Positions 27,730 to 35,016 of a DNA stretch of 35,016 bases are shown one piece after another (position 1 is the stretch's first letter; every line of letters begins with the position of its first letter). Where the stretch lies: contig PBIE01000001.1 of NCBI GenBank assembly GCA_002720375.1, positions 14,887 through 49,902 on the forward strand. The letters run 5' to 3'. Position numbers and translations under genes: made by a program. The notes beneath the pieces are model-generated. The model saw only the letters and a list, made by a program, of their open reading frames with translations, did no database searches and had not been told where the DNA came from. Source of the DNA: Crocinitomicaceae bacterium. Lineage in GTDB: Bacteria > Bacteroidota > Bacteroidia > Flavobacteriales_D > Sanyastnellaceae.

Positions 27730-28208
27730 CGAGAGGTCATGGCTTTGGCTGCGTGCGCCTTTCGGGCTTCTCGGAAATATCGCATCGGGACCCACAACAT
27801 GCCGAAGCATTCACCGTGTTCTTTTCCAAGGTGCTTATGGTGAACCTTGTGCGCCTTTCGGATGGCTGCGAAATAGGGGTGTTTGGCGTTTCTGAACCAA
27901 TTGAAGCGGCGGTGGATAAACACGTCGTGGACGAGGAAGTAGCAGAGGCCATATGCTGCGATGCCCATTCCAATCCAGACGCGAAAGTCACCGGCCACAC
28001 TTCCGGTTATGATACTCCATGCGCTTGGCACAGCGAAAATGAGGAAGAAGGCATCGTTCTTTTCGAAGAAGCCGGGCTCGTGTTGGTGGTGGTCCCGATG
28101 GAAATACCACATGGCCCCGTGCATCAGATACTTATGGGCACACCAAGCGACCCCTTCCATGACCAGGAACGTGGCGACGACGATGGATGTGGCAGTCAGG
28201 ATTTCCAT
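27726..28208 (-). CDS. crtZ: Beta-carotene 3-hydroxylase
   Basis: His-box motifs HKYLMHG, HRDHHQHE, HDVFIHRRF, HKVHHKH. Start at ATG 28208. Confidence 0.94.
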   Translation of the reverse strand: MEILTATSIVVATFLVMEGVAWCAHKYLMHGAMWYFHRDHHQHEPGFFEKNDAFFLIFAVPSAWSIITGSVAGDFRVWIGMGIAAYGLCYFLVHDVFIHRRFNWFRNAKHPYFAAIRKAHKVHHKHLGKEHGECFGMLWVPMRYFREARKAHAAKAMTSR

Positions 28209-28891
28209 GGGAGCAATAAAATTCCGATGAAGAACAAGGTTTGCACAACGAGTAACCAACCAGCTGCGCGGTTGGTTCGGAACGTCATGGTGTGTCGCCA
28301 TCCCCAAGCAAGCGCAAACGCGATGAACCACCAAGCGATGTAATTCTGAATTGGAATGGTGTCCCCAGACCATTGCCAGAATCCCGTGCGAATGGCTACA
28401 GGCTCTATGATCAAATCCATGGCAACCATAAGTGTGGCCGTGATGGCGGCCCTGCGCATGTCGAATTTCCGCCCTTGCTGCGGAATCCATTGTTGGGACC
28501 AATACATCGTCCCCGACAGGGTCAAAAGCCACAACACGCCAATCATGGGGGGAACTTCATAGAGGGAGGGGCCCAACCGGCTGCCGTAGATATAGTCGCC
28601 GAATGGGAAACCAGTGTGAACACCTATGACCTCTACGGCATAAGTGATGTAAGCGGTTAAAATCCATCGCCAAGCATCATCTGAATGCCCAAAGCCAAGG
28701 ACCACAGCAGTGGAGAAGAGAAGGTTAAATACAGTGAGGTCCAAGATGGTGGTGGCATCGTACCAGACGATTCCGGCCATACCGACACAGTGCAAAAAGC
28801 CGATCAGTCCAAGCCAAGCCGGTACGGTTCCGAATGGACCTCGGATTCCGAAGACCCCGCGTTGGGCTATTGCTGTAGAATGTGCAGTCAT
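28196..28891 (-). CDS. Carotenoid biosynthesis protein, CruF-like (carotene 1',2'-hydratase family)
   Basis: Polytopic; YAVEVIGVHTGFPFGDYIYGSRLGPSLYEVPPMIGVLW and DLIIEPVAIRTGFWQW are typical of the CruF/DUF422 family. Overlaps crtZ and idi. Confidence 0.8.
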   Translation of the reverse strand: MTAHSTAIAQRGVFGIRGPFGTVPAWLGLIGFLHCVGMAGIVWYDATTILDLTVFNLLFSTAVVLGFGHSDDAWRWILTAYITYAVEVIGVHTGFPFGDYIYGSRLGPSLYEVPPMIGVLWLLTLSGTMYWSQQWIPQQGRKFDMRRAAITATLMVAMDLIIEPVAIRTGFWQWSGDTIPIQNYIAWWFIAFALAWGWRHTMTFRTNRAAGWLLVVQTLFFIGILLLPWKS

Positions 28892-29427
28892 TTTCCTAAG
28901 TGCTCTGCTGCCCGTTCGAAACAAATGCGGAACCAGGTGGTGTAACGCTCGGGGTGGGCGGAAATGTCTGCCCGGAGAGAATCGAAGCGGATATACTTGG
29001 TGTTGGCCACTTCCTCTGGATTTGGAGTGGGAGGAAGGTCACTTCGGCCGAACAGCACATGGTCAAACTCGTGCTCGATGAGGCCGTCTGAGAATTCACT
29101 TCGGTAAATGAAGTCGAACCCCTTTGATAATTGACAATGCATCCCCATTTCTTCCTTGAGTCGACGGATGCCCGCATCGATGACCAATTCGCCCTCTCTG
29201 GGATGGCTGCAGCATGTGTTGGTCCAAAGGCCGCCGCTGTGGTATTTGTGGTGGGCCCTTTGTTGAAGGAGCAATTCGCCGCGACTGTTGAGTATGAACA
29301 CGCTGAATGCACGGTGCAAAACACCCTCTCGGTGAGCGGCCATTTTCTCCATGGTGCCTTGCGCCTGGTCAAGTGTGTTGACCAGCACAACCTGCTCTTC
29401 AGTTGTGTCGTTCATGTCGGACTTCAT
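28888..29427 (-). CDS. idi: Isopentenyl-diphosphate delta-isomerase (type I, Nudix)
   Basis: HREGVLHRAFSVFILNSRGELLLQQRAHHKYHSGGLWTNTCCSHPREGE and RRLKEEMGM. ATG 29427 gives a 4-nt ATGA overlap with the upstream gene. Confidence 0.95.
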   Translation of the reverse strand: MKSDMNDTTEEQVVLVNTLDQAQGTMEKMAAHREGVLHRAFSVFILNSRGELLLQQRAHHKYHSGGLWTNTCCSHPREGELVIDAGIRRLKEEMGMHCQLSKGFDFIYRSEFSDGLIEHEFDHVLFGRSDLPPTPNPEEVANTKYIRFDSLRADISAHPERYTTWFRICFERAAEHLGK

Positions 29428-29927
29428 CTCGTCTGTTCCAGCAAGTCTTTCATCCACTCAGAGAAACTCGGGTTTTCTTTCCAATGGCCCTTTGCGAGCA
29501 GCCGCGCTGTCGCTGCTCGGTCGGTTTTCCAATCGCCATTTACCCCGAGAAAGCGAGGTGCTGTGCCGGTGATACACAACCTGAGGGCTTTTAAAATGTC
29601 CAATTGCGGATTGCTCGTAATCAATGCGTTGAGGCTGTCTAGTCCGGTGTTGAATTTTTTGAGTTTGGTGGCGGGGTTCCGTTCAAAATCTGCACTCCTG
29701 GCAAGTGAAACCCATTTGTGTGCTTCGATGACGGTGGCGCACAGACCGGTTGCCTCTTCAAGTTTGGATTCAGCGAGGAACTTTGATGTCATCGCTTGTT
29801 CTAGAGAGCTATGGTTGAGAAAGGCGATACGCAAATCATGAAGTGCGTTGCACGGAATCTGAGTCCATCCAATGAAGGGGACTGAACCTGCCCAGAGCAA
29901 GAAAACAAAACACCACAGAGGGCGCAT
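29424..29927 (-). CDS. Secreted protein of unknown function embedded in carotenoid operon
   Basis: MRPLWCFVFLLWAGSVPFIGWTQ signal peptide. Starts 2 nt after crtB and overlaps idi by 4 nt. APRFLGVNGDWKTDR motif. Confidence 0.78.
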   Translation of the reverse strand: MRPLWCFVFLLWAGSVPFIGWTQIPCNALHDLRIAFLNHSSLEQAMTSKFLAESKLEEATGLCATVIEAHKWVSLARSADFERNPATKLKKFNTGLDSLNALITSNPQLDILKALRLCITGTAPRFLGVNGDWKTDRAATARLLAKGHWKENPSFSEWMKDLLEQTR

Positions 29928-29929
29928 AA

Positions 29930-30871
29930 TCAAAGCAGGTTGAACTGGTGACGGAGGTACGATCCCATCAGAAGCATGGCTTTTTGCCGGTTGGGGATGC
30001 GTATACGCTCCTGAAGGACACGATGGTGTGGCAGCCTTCTGATTTTGCGAAACAACTGCGTGTAGTAGATGTACGCCATGTAAACGCCAAGCCTGGCTGA
30101 GCGCGGAAGACGAAGAATGCCTTGATAGGCGTGTGCAAAATCGGCTTCGATTTCCTTTTCGATTGTCAACTTGGCGTCTTGATCGAAGTCCTCGAGATTC
30201 AGTCCCGGAAAATAGGTTCTTCCCAACCCTTCCCAGTCGGCTTGGAGGTCTCGAAGGAAATTGATTTTTTGGAAGGCTGCACCTAGGCTTCTCGCATGAG
30301 GCAGCAATGCCTCGTACTGCGCTCTGTCTCCCGACACAAAAACGGACAGGCACATCAAGCCGACCACTTCTGCACTGCCGACGATATAGTCGTCATATCC
30401 CTCTCGGTCGTAGGCTGTTTGGTCCAAGTCCCGCTTCATGGATTCGAGGAACTTGTCTACGTGCGCCAAGTCCATGTCGTATTTCCAGAAAGCCCATTGG
30501 AAGCTGTTGAGTATTGGGTTGAGCGAAATCCGCTCATTCAGTGCCGTATGCGTGTCCGTTTTGAATCGCTCGAGAAGCGTGTTTTTGTCGTAGCCATGAA
30601 AGGTGTCTACGATTTCATCTGCGAAGCGAACGAAACCATAAATCGCATGGATTGGTGCTCGCAACTCTTTTTTCAGCAAGCGAATGCCCAAGCTGAATGA
30701 GGTGCTGTACTTCTTGGTGGTGAGGGCGCTGCATTGGAGCGAAACGGAATCGAACAGCGGTTTTCCCGTGGTGAGCATGCCTTCAGATACTGTTTGCTTC
30801 CACGCATCTGTCGCCTGCTCCCGAGAAGGCTTCGGAGCATGTACATCAGCTATGGGAGGACGAGCGTTCAT
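29930..30871 (-). CDS. crtB: Phytoene synthase
   Basis: TKKYSTSFSLGIRLL, IYGFVRFADEIVDTFHG, YIVGSAEVVGLMCL, GAAFQKINFLRDLQADWEGLGRTYFP. Confidence 0.95.
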   Translation of the reverse strand: MNARPPIADVHAPKPSREQATDAWKQTVSEGMLTTGKPLFDSVSLQCSALTTKKYSTSFSLGIRLLKKELRAPIHAIYGFVRFADEIVDTFHGYDKNTLLERFKTDTHTALNERISLNPILNSFQWAFWKYDMDLAHVDKFLESMKRDLDQTAYDREGYDDYIVGSAEVVGLMCLSVFVSGDRAQYEALLPHARSLGAAFQKINFLRDLQADWEGLGRTYFPGLNLEDFDQDAKLTIEKEIEADFAHAYQGILRLPRSARLGVYMAYIYYTQLFRKIRRLPHHRVLQERIRIPNRQKAMLLMGSYLRHQFNLL

Positions 30872-30886
30872 TTCAGAGGTATGGGT

Positions 30887-32431
30887 TTAAACCTGTAAAG
30901 CGACAGGTTGTTCGATTTCAATCTCATTTGCCAATCCTGGCATGCCTTTGGATTTGAGGACCTCGCTGGCCGCTACTTGGCCACTGATTATGCTGGGCGG
31001 AACACCTGGCCCTGGTGTGGTGAGTTGTCCCGCAAACCAGGTCCCTGAGAGCTTGGACTTCATTTTTGGCTTTAGAAAGGCCGTCTGCCGGAGGGTATTG
31101 GCCAGTCCGTATGCATTTCCCTTGTAAGCGCTGTAGTCTGCAATGAATTGTTGGTGGGCATACTGACGCTTGTACACGACGTGTTGGTTCACATCAATGC
31201 CGGTTCTGGCTTTTAGACGTCCTATGATTTGCTCGTAAATCCGGTCACAGTCAGCCTGATTCTCGGCCATTCCCGGTGCTGTTGGGACGAGAAGAAAGAG
31301 GTTTTCGCAGCCCTTTGGTGCGACACTCGGATCGGTGACACTTGGCGCGCACACGTAAAAAAGAGGGTCTTTGGGCCAAGCAGGATCGTCGTAAATCTCC
31401 ACTGCGTGCGCTTCGAACGAGGTGTCGAAGAACAGGGTGTGGTGTTTCAAATTGGGGATTTTCCGGTTGATGCCGAGGTAGAAAAGGAGTGAGCTGGGAG
31501 ACATGGCCCTGTTGTGCCAATAGGATTTGTTGTACCGCCGGTAGGCGGCAGGCATCAAGTGCTGTTCTGCGTGGTGGTAATCGCAGGCTGCAATGACATG
31601 GGGACAGAGAATATGTTGTCCGCCTACTCGCAGTCCTTTGGTTTTTCCGCCCTCTTCCAGAATGGCTTCGACGTTGCAGTTGAGTTCGAATTTGACGCCT
31701 TGTTCTCGAGCCACCTGTACCATGCCTTCTACAATTCGGTGCATGCCTCCCATGGGATACCAAGTGCCAAGTGCTGTATCGGCGTAGTTCATCAAGCTGT
31801 ACAGCGCCGGGGTATTTTCTGGTTTGGCGCCGAGAAAAAGCACCGGAAATTCCATCAATTGAACGAGCCGAGGGTCTTTGAAGTGACGGCGGACGTGGTC
31901 GCTGAAACTGCGCAGCAATTGAAGTCGCGGGGCGTCTCTCAAAATGTCAAGGCGGGCAAATTCGAATGCGTTGTTTGCGGGCTTGTTGACAAACCTGCCC
32001 ATGCCAATGTCGTATTTGACCTTGGCTTCAGCAAGAAACGATTTGAGCTTCTGGCCTGCACCAGGTTCGATGGTTTCGAATGCTTCTGCCAGAGCATCCG
32101 TGCCTGCGGGCACGTCAAATGGTCCTTGATTGAATTCTACACGATAAGAGGGGTCTAGCCGGACCAGGTCATACAGGTCTTCTACCCGTCTACCAAACTG
32201 AGCAAAGTATCGGTCGAAAACGTCGGGCATCCAATACCAACTGGGGCCCATGTCGAAGCGGAACCCTTCTGCGTCAAAACGCCTGGCTCGCCCTCCTGCT
32301 TGGCCATGCCGTTCGAATACGGTCACATTCAGCCCTTTGCTGGCCAACGTGGTTGCAGCGGCAAGCCCTGCAAAGCCAGAGCCAATGACGGCTACGTCGG
32401 GTGAAGATGATGGATTTCGTGTCATGAACAA
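30887..32431 (-). CDS. crtI: Phytoene desaturase/dehydrogenase (start may be ATG 32425)
   Basis: VAVIGSGFAGLAAATTLASKGLNVTVFERHGQAGGRARRF; RFDMGPSWYWMPDVFDRYF; C-terminal GTWFAGQLTTPGPGVPPSIISGQVAASEVL. Confidence 0.95.
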   Translation of the reverse strand: MFMTRNPSSSPDVAVIGSGFAGLAAATTLASKGLNVTVFERHGQAGGRARRFDAEGFRFDMGPSWYWMPDVFDRYFAQFGRRVEDLYDLVRLDPSYRVEFNQGPFDVPAGTDALAEAFETIEPGAGQKLKSFLAEAKVKYDIGMGRFVNKPANNAFEFARLDILRDAPRLQLLRSFSDHVRRHFKDPRLVQLMEFPVLFLGAKPENTPALYSLMNYADTALGTWYPMGGMHRIVEGMVQVAREQGVKFELNCNVEAILEEGGKTKGLRVGGQHILCPHVIAACDYHHAEQHLMPAAYRRYNKSYWHNRAMSPSSLLFYLGINRKIPNLKHHTLFFDTSFEAHAVEIYDDPAWPKDPLFYVCAPSVTDPSVAPKGCENLFLLVPTAPGMAENQADCDRIYEQIIGRLKARTGIDVNQHVVYKRQYAHQQFIADYSAYKGNAYGLANTLRQTAFLKPKMKSKLSGTWFAGQLTTPGPGVPPSIISGQVAASEVLKSKGMPGLANEIEIEQPVALQV

Positions 32432-32636
32432 GGAAACAAACAGGTTTTTGCTGATTTGTGTTCAAAGGGCGCTTTCGGGAATAAGGTAGTGTTTATCCGT
32501 TATGAAATGTGATTTTGTAGTCATGGTAATTCAGCCTTGATCGAAACTTTTTCTAGGTTTCAACCGTTAGAGAGTCTTAAACTGATTCGTGACAGCATCA
32601 AAACTGCATGAGTAAGGTTTTTTTCAAAATTGCTAG

Positions 32637-32671
32637 GAAGCGCCTCGACTTGTCGGGGCGCTTCTATTTTG
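32637..32671 (+). terminator. Terminator-like hairpin in the leader of the glutathione peroxidase gene
   Basis: gaagcgcc tcgacttgtcg gggcgcttc tatttt: strong stem followed by a T-rich tail on the plus strand, 50 nt before the gpx start. Confidence 0.5.
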
Positions 32672-32720
32672 TCGTGAAGCGCTCTGCTGAACTTGTTCCG
32701 CCTATTGTTGTTGGACTGTC

Positions 32721-33326
32721 ATGAAGCGCATCATTATGTCCACCCTCCTCGCTTGTGTCTCCCTTTTCGGTCTCGCCGCGTTTGGCGTCTTGAAGGGCAA
32801 TATTCTCGGAGGTGCTGAAGCCCGCTATCCCATCACAACTGCCATGTCTGAATTTCACTCTTTGAGCGCGACAACCTTGGACGGCGATGTGTTTGATTTC
32901 GCACAGCTCAAGGGCAAGCGGGTCTTAATCGTCAATACCGCAAGCCGTTGTGGGTATACCCCACAATACAAAAAGTTGCAGGCTTTGCATGAGCAACATG
33001 GGGGAGGGGAGTTTGTCATTTTGGGGTTTCCTTGCAATCAGTTCGGCCGTCAAGAGCCAGGCAGTGCCAGGGAAATAGGGGACTTTTGTTCCAAGAATTA
33101 CGGCGTCACCTTCCAAATGATGGAGAAAGTAGAAGTCAGAGGAAGTGACCAGCACCCCGTGTACAATTGGCTTTGCAACGCAAGTGAAAATGGGGCGGGA
33201 GACCACAGTGTGGGATGGAACTTCCACAAGTTCCTCGTGGATGCTGAGGGCCACCTTGTCGCCTCGTTAAAATCCGGTGCTGATCCTCTTGGAACAGAGA
33301 TAGCAGGCTTCGCCGCTGGTCGGTAA
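32721..33326 (+). CDS. Glutathione peroxidase family protein (Cys-type), with N-terminal signal/anchor
   Basis: LIVNTASRCGYTPQYKKLQAL, ILGFPCNQFGRQEPG, WNFHKFLVDAEGHLV. Confidence 0.94.
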   Translation: MKRIIMSTLLACVSLFGLAAFGVLKGNILGGAEARYPITTAMSEFHSLSATTLDGDVFDFAQLKGKRVLIVNTASRCGYTPQYKKLQALHEQHGGGEFVILGFPCNQFGRQEPGSAREIGDFCSKNYGVTFQMMEKVEVRGSDQHPVYNWLCNASENGAGDHSVGWNFHKFLVDAEGHLVASLKSGADPLGTEIAGFAAGR

Positions 33327-33350
33327 GCCGCGTTGACCGAAATTCGGTGC

Positions 33351-34112
33351 ATGCCGAACGGATCTTTTTTGGATATCCTCGCTTTCGGAGCCCATCCGGA
33401 CGACGTCGAGTTGAGTGCTGGTGGAACCTTGGCCAAGGCTGCCCTTCAGGGAAAAAAAACCGGTGTGGTTGACTTGACCAGAGGAGAGCTGGGCACACGG
33501 GGTTCGGCAGACTTGCGGGATGAAGAGTCTGCAGCAGCTGCTGAAGTGCTGGGCTTGAGCGTTCGAGAAAATCTAGGGCTGAAGGATGGGCTACCCGAGG
33601 ACGAAAATCGCGTCATCATGGCGTTGATAAGGGCCATTCGTCGGTATCGACCGAGAACCGTGTTGGCCAATGCGCTTCACGACCGTCACCCAGATCACGG
33701 TCGGGCAGCGGAATTTGTCCATCGCGCGTGCTTCCTCTCTGGGCTCGCGCGCATCGAGACGTCAGAGGCCGATGGCACTGCACAGGAGGCCCACCGTCCT
33801 CAGCATGTTCTGCACTACATCCAAGACCGCTTTCGAGAGCCGTCTATTGTGGTGGACATCACGGGAGCTGAAGAGACCAAGTACGCTGCGATTGCTTGCT
33901 ATCGGTCTCAATTCCATATTCCAGGCGCAGTAGAAGGCAAGGTGATTGTGCCCAGTTCCGTTGATTTGGCAACCCCCATTTCCACTCCAGAATTCATGGC
34001 AGTCGTCCGTGGCCGGGACATCACCATGGGCAGATACATTGGTGTCTCCTCAGGAGAAGGTTTCGAGTCTCGCACCCCGCTCGGTATCGCAGATTTTAGC
34101 CACATCTTTTAG
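33351..34112 (+). CDS. bshB1: Bacillithiol biosynthesis deacetylase BshB1 (LmbE/PIG-L family)
   Basis: DILAFGAHPDDVELSAGGTLAKA, DLTRGELGTRGSADLRDEES, NALHDRHPDHGRAAEFV, CYRSQFHIPG. Start at ATG 33351. Confidence 0.93.
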   Translation: MPNGSFLDILAFGAHPDDVELSAGGTLAKAALQGKKTGVVDLTRGELGTRGSADLRDEESAAAAEVLGLSVRENLGLKDGLPEDENRVIMALIRAIRRYRPRTVLANALHDRHPDHGRAAEFVHRACFLSGLARIETSEADGTAQEAHRPQHVLHYIQDRFREPSIVVDITGAEETKYAAIACYRSQFHIPGAVEGKVIVPSSVDLATPISTPEFMAVVRGRDITMGRYIGVSSGEGFESRTPLGIADFSHIF

Positions 34113-34134
34113 GCTATTCCGCACTTTTGCTGAA

Positions 34135-34170
34135 ACGCAAAACGCCCAGTCCGTGAGGACCAGGCGTTCT
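34135..34170 (-). terminator. Intrinsic terminator downstream of tRNA-His (also possibly serving bshB1)
   Basis: Hairpin aacgcccagtcc gtga ggaccaggcgtt. On the minus strand it is followed by TTTTGCGTTT, immediately past the tRNA 3' end. Confidence 0.6.
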
Positions 34171-34172
34171 GG

Positions 34173-34250
34173 TGGGGTGGCTAATCGGAATCGAACCGAC
34201 GACCTCTTGAACCACAATCAAGCGCTCTAACCAACTGAGCTATAGCCACC
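34173..34250 (-). tRNA. tRNA-His (anticodon GTG), including G-1 and encoded CCA
   Basis: Minus strand GGTGGCTATAGCTCAGTTGGTTAGAGCGCTTGATTGTGGTTCAAGAGGTCGTCGGTTCGATTCCGATTAGCCACCCCA folds as a cloverleaf. Anticodon loop TTGTGGT; an extra G pairs with C73. Confidence 0.93.
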
Positions 34251-34320
34251 GTATGGGCCGGCAAAGATAGCGTCTTTCTCCATCCTCCCAACTCTTCGAA
34301 GAAGGGAAAAGAAGACCTCG

Positions 34321-34524
34321 TCAATCAAGGCCCTCACAGAAGTTGGCGAAATCTGAAAGGAGGGTGAGCAAATCTCCAATGGCAACAGCGCCGTCGAGAT
34401 TGATGTCCGAGGGGCAGGTGATCACGCAGAGGCCCTGCCCATAGTCCCAATACGTTCCCGGTCCACAATGCGCTGCATCATCCGTGTCGCAAACGCCATT
34501 GCTGTCGATGTCCAATGAACCCAC
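34321..34524 (-). pseudogene. Orphan C-terminal fragment with dockerin-like/EF-hand motif (possible remnant)
   Basis: DIDSNGVCDTDDAAHCGPGTYWDYGQGLCVITCPSDINLDGAVAIGDLLTLLSDFANFCEGLD. In the same frame as the upstream repeat protein but separated by three stops; no signal peptide. Confidence 0.45.
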
Positions 34525-34566
34525 CAGTCAGCAAAGCCAAGGTCAGGATATGACCACAGGCACCGG

Positions 34567-35016
34567 TCATTCTGAATCGATTGCGTTGCAGGTCATCTCG
34601 TAGACCCCGAGAAACACGATGAGGTCTGCTGCACCGATGTAACCGTTTCCGTCTAGGTCAAAAATGCAGAGGTTGTTGGCGAAGGGGGGGAATTCGCACG
34701 TGCCATTTTCACAGTTGGCAGCAGCCTCGTAGTTCGTTGCTCCTGGGTATGTGCAGCCCGTTATACCGACGCACAGGTACTCACAAGATCCATCATCTTC
34801 GATTGCACTTTCACTGTAGTTTTCTGCTGTAGAGTCTGTGCATCCGGCGTACTGACAGTTACCATTCTCATCCGTAGCGGCAGGGTCAAAATTCACAGCG
34901 CTGTCATCGGTACACCCCGGAATCTCATCTGTGTCACAAACGCCATCACCGTCTGAATCCGCTGTGCAGTCTCCTCCACAGACGCCGAGTGCATCGAGCT
35001 GGTTTCCGTTGCAGTC
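34567..35016 (-). CDS. C-terminal end of a Cys-rich repeat secreted protein with dockerin-like terminal motif (5' end beyond window)
   Basis: Frame open to the window edge: DCNGNQLDALGVCGGDCTADSDGDGVCDTDEIPGCTDDSAVNFDPAATDENGNCQYAGCTDSTAENYSESAIEDDGSCEY...DLDGNGYIGAADLIVFLGVYEMTC. Confidence 0.8.
   Translation of the reverse strand, partial: DCNGNQLDALGVCGGDCTADSDGDGVCDTDEIPGCTDDSAVNFDPAATDENGNCQYAGCTDSTAENYSESAIEDDGSCEYLCVGITGCTYPGATNYEAAANCENGTCEFPPFANNLCIFDLDGNGYIGAADLIVFLGVYEMTCNAIDSE
34690..34917 (-). repeat. Three 23-aa Cys-rich protein repeats (GCTDxxAxNYxxxAxxxxGxCxY)
   Basis: GCTDDSAVNFDPAATDENGNCQY (34849-34917), GCTDSTAENYSESAIEDDGSCEY (34777-34845), GCTYPGATNYEAAANCENGTCEF (34690-34758). 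Confidence 0.85.

Noticed and set aside
31514-32158. 214-aa plus-strand ORF opposite crtI
   Set aside because: Shadow ORF; crtI frame strongly supported by FAD-binding and C-terminal motifs.
32664-32858. 64-aa minus-strand ORF spanning the gpx start
   Set aside because: Antisense to the gpx N-terminus, no motif; not a credible regulator.
1-35016. CRISPR arrays, insertion sequences, prophage, toxin-antitoxin or restriction/defence genes
   Set aside because: Looked for spaced direct repeats, transposase/integrase motifs and nuclease/ATPase defence pairs; none seen. The only clear repeats are the protein-level Cys-rich repeats at the right edge.

Overview
The window looks like a chromosomal segment of a relatively GC-rich Bacteroidota (Flavobacteriales-like) bacterium, with mostly housekeeping and envelope genes. 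Left to right: 3' part of cinA (+); rpmB (+); a minus-strand run of envelope/lipid genes (SPFH/prohibitin, VWA membrane protein, fabG, two Fe-S oxidoreductase subunits, MCE/MlaD-like protein, N-acetylmuramoyl-L-alanine amidase); a divergent, very long LptD ORF that appears to carry a complete Bacteroidota OstA-like (LptA-type) protein fused to its N-terminus; a small membrane protein (DUF6728-like) and RidA (-); a TrpG/PabA glutamine amidotransferase (+); a minus-strand trio of lipoproteins (TPR-CsgG-like plus two LPP20-like); saccharopine dehydrogenase and a small secreted protein (+); ispH - small TM protein - mutL - rhomboid - rhomboid - endonuclease/exonuclease/phosphatase (+); a tightly overlapping carotenoid operon on the minus strand (crtI-crtB-unknown secreted protein-idi-cruF-like-crtZ-crtYcd); glutathione peroxidase and bshB1 (+); tRNA-His(GTG) (-); and, at the right edge, the C-terminal end of a Cys-rich repeat/dockerin-like secreted protein (-). 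I see no CRISPR array, transposase, prophage or recognisable defence system. The best candidates for something under-described are the OstA-LptD fusion, the conserved-looking secreted protein of unknown function inside the carotenoid operon, and the CsgG/LPP20 lipoprotein trio. All family assignments come from reading the translated motifs, with no database search.
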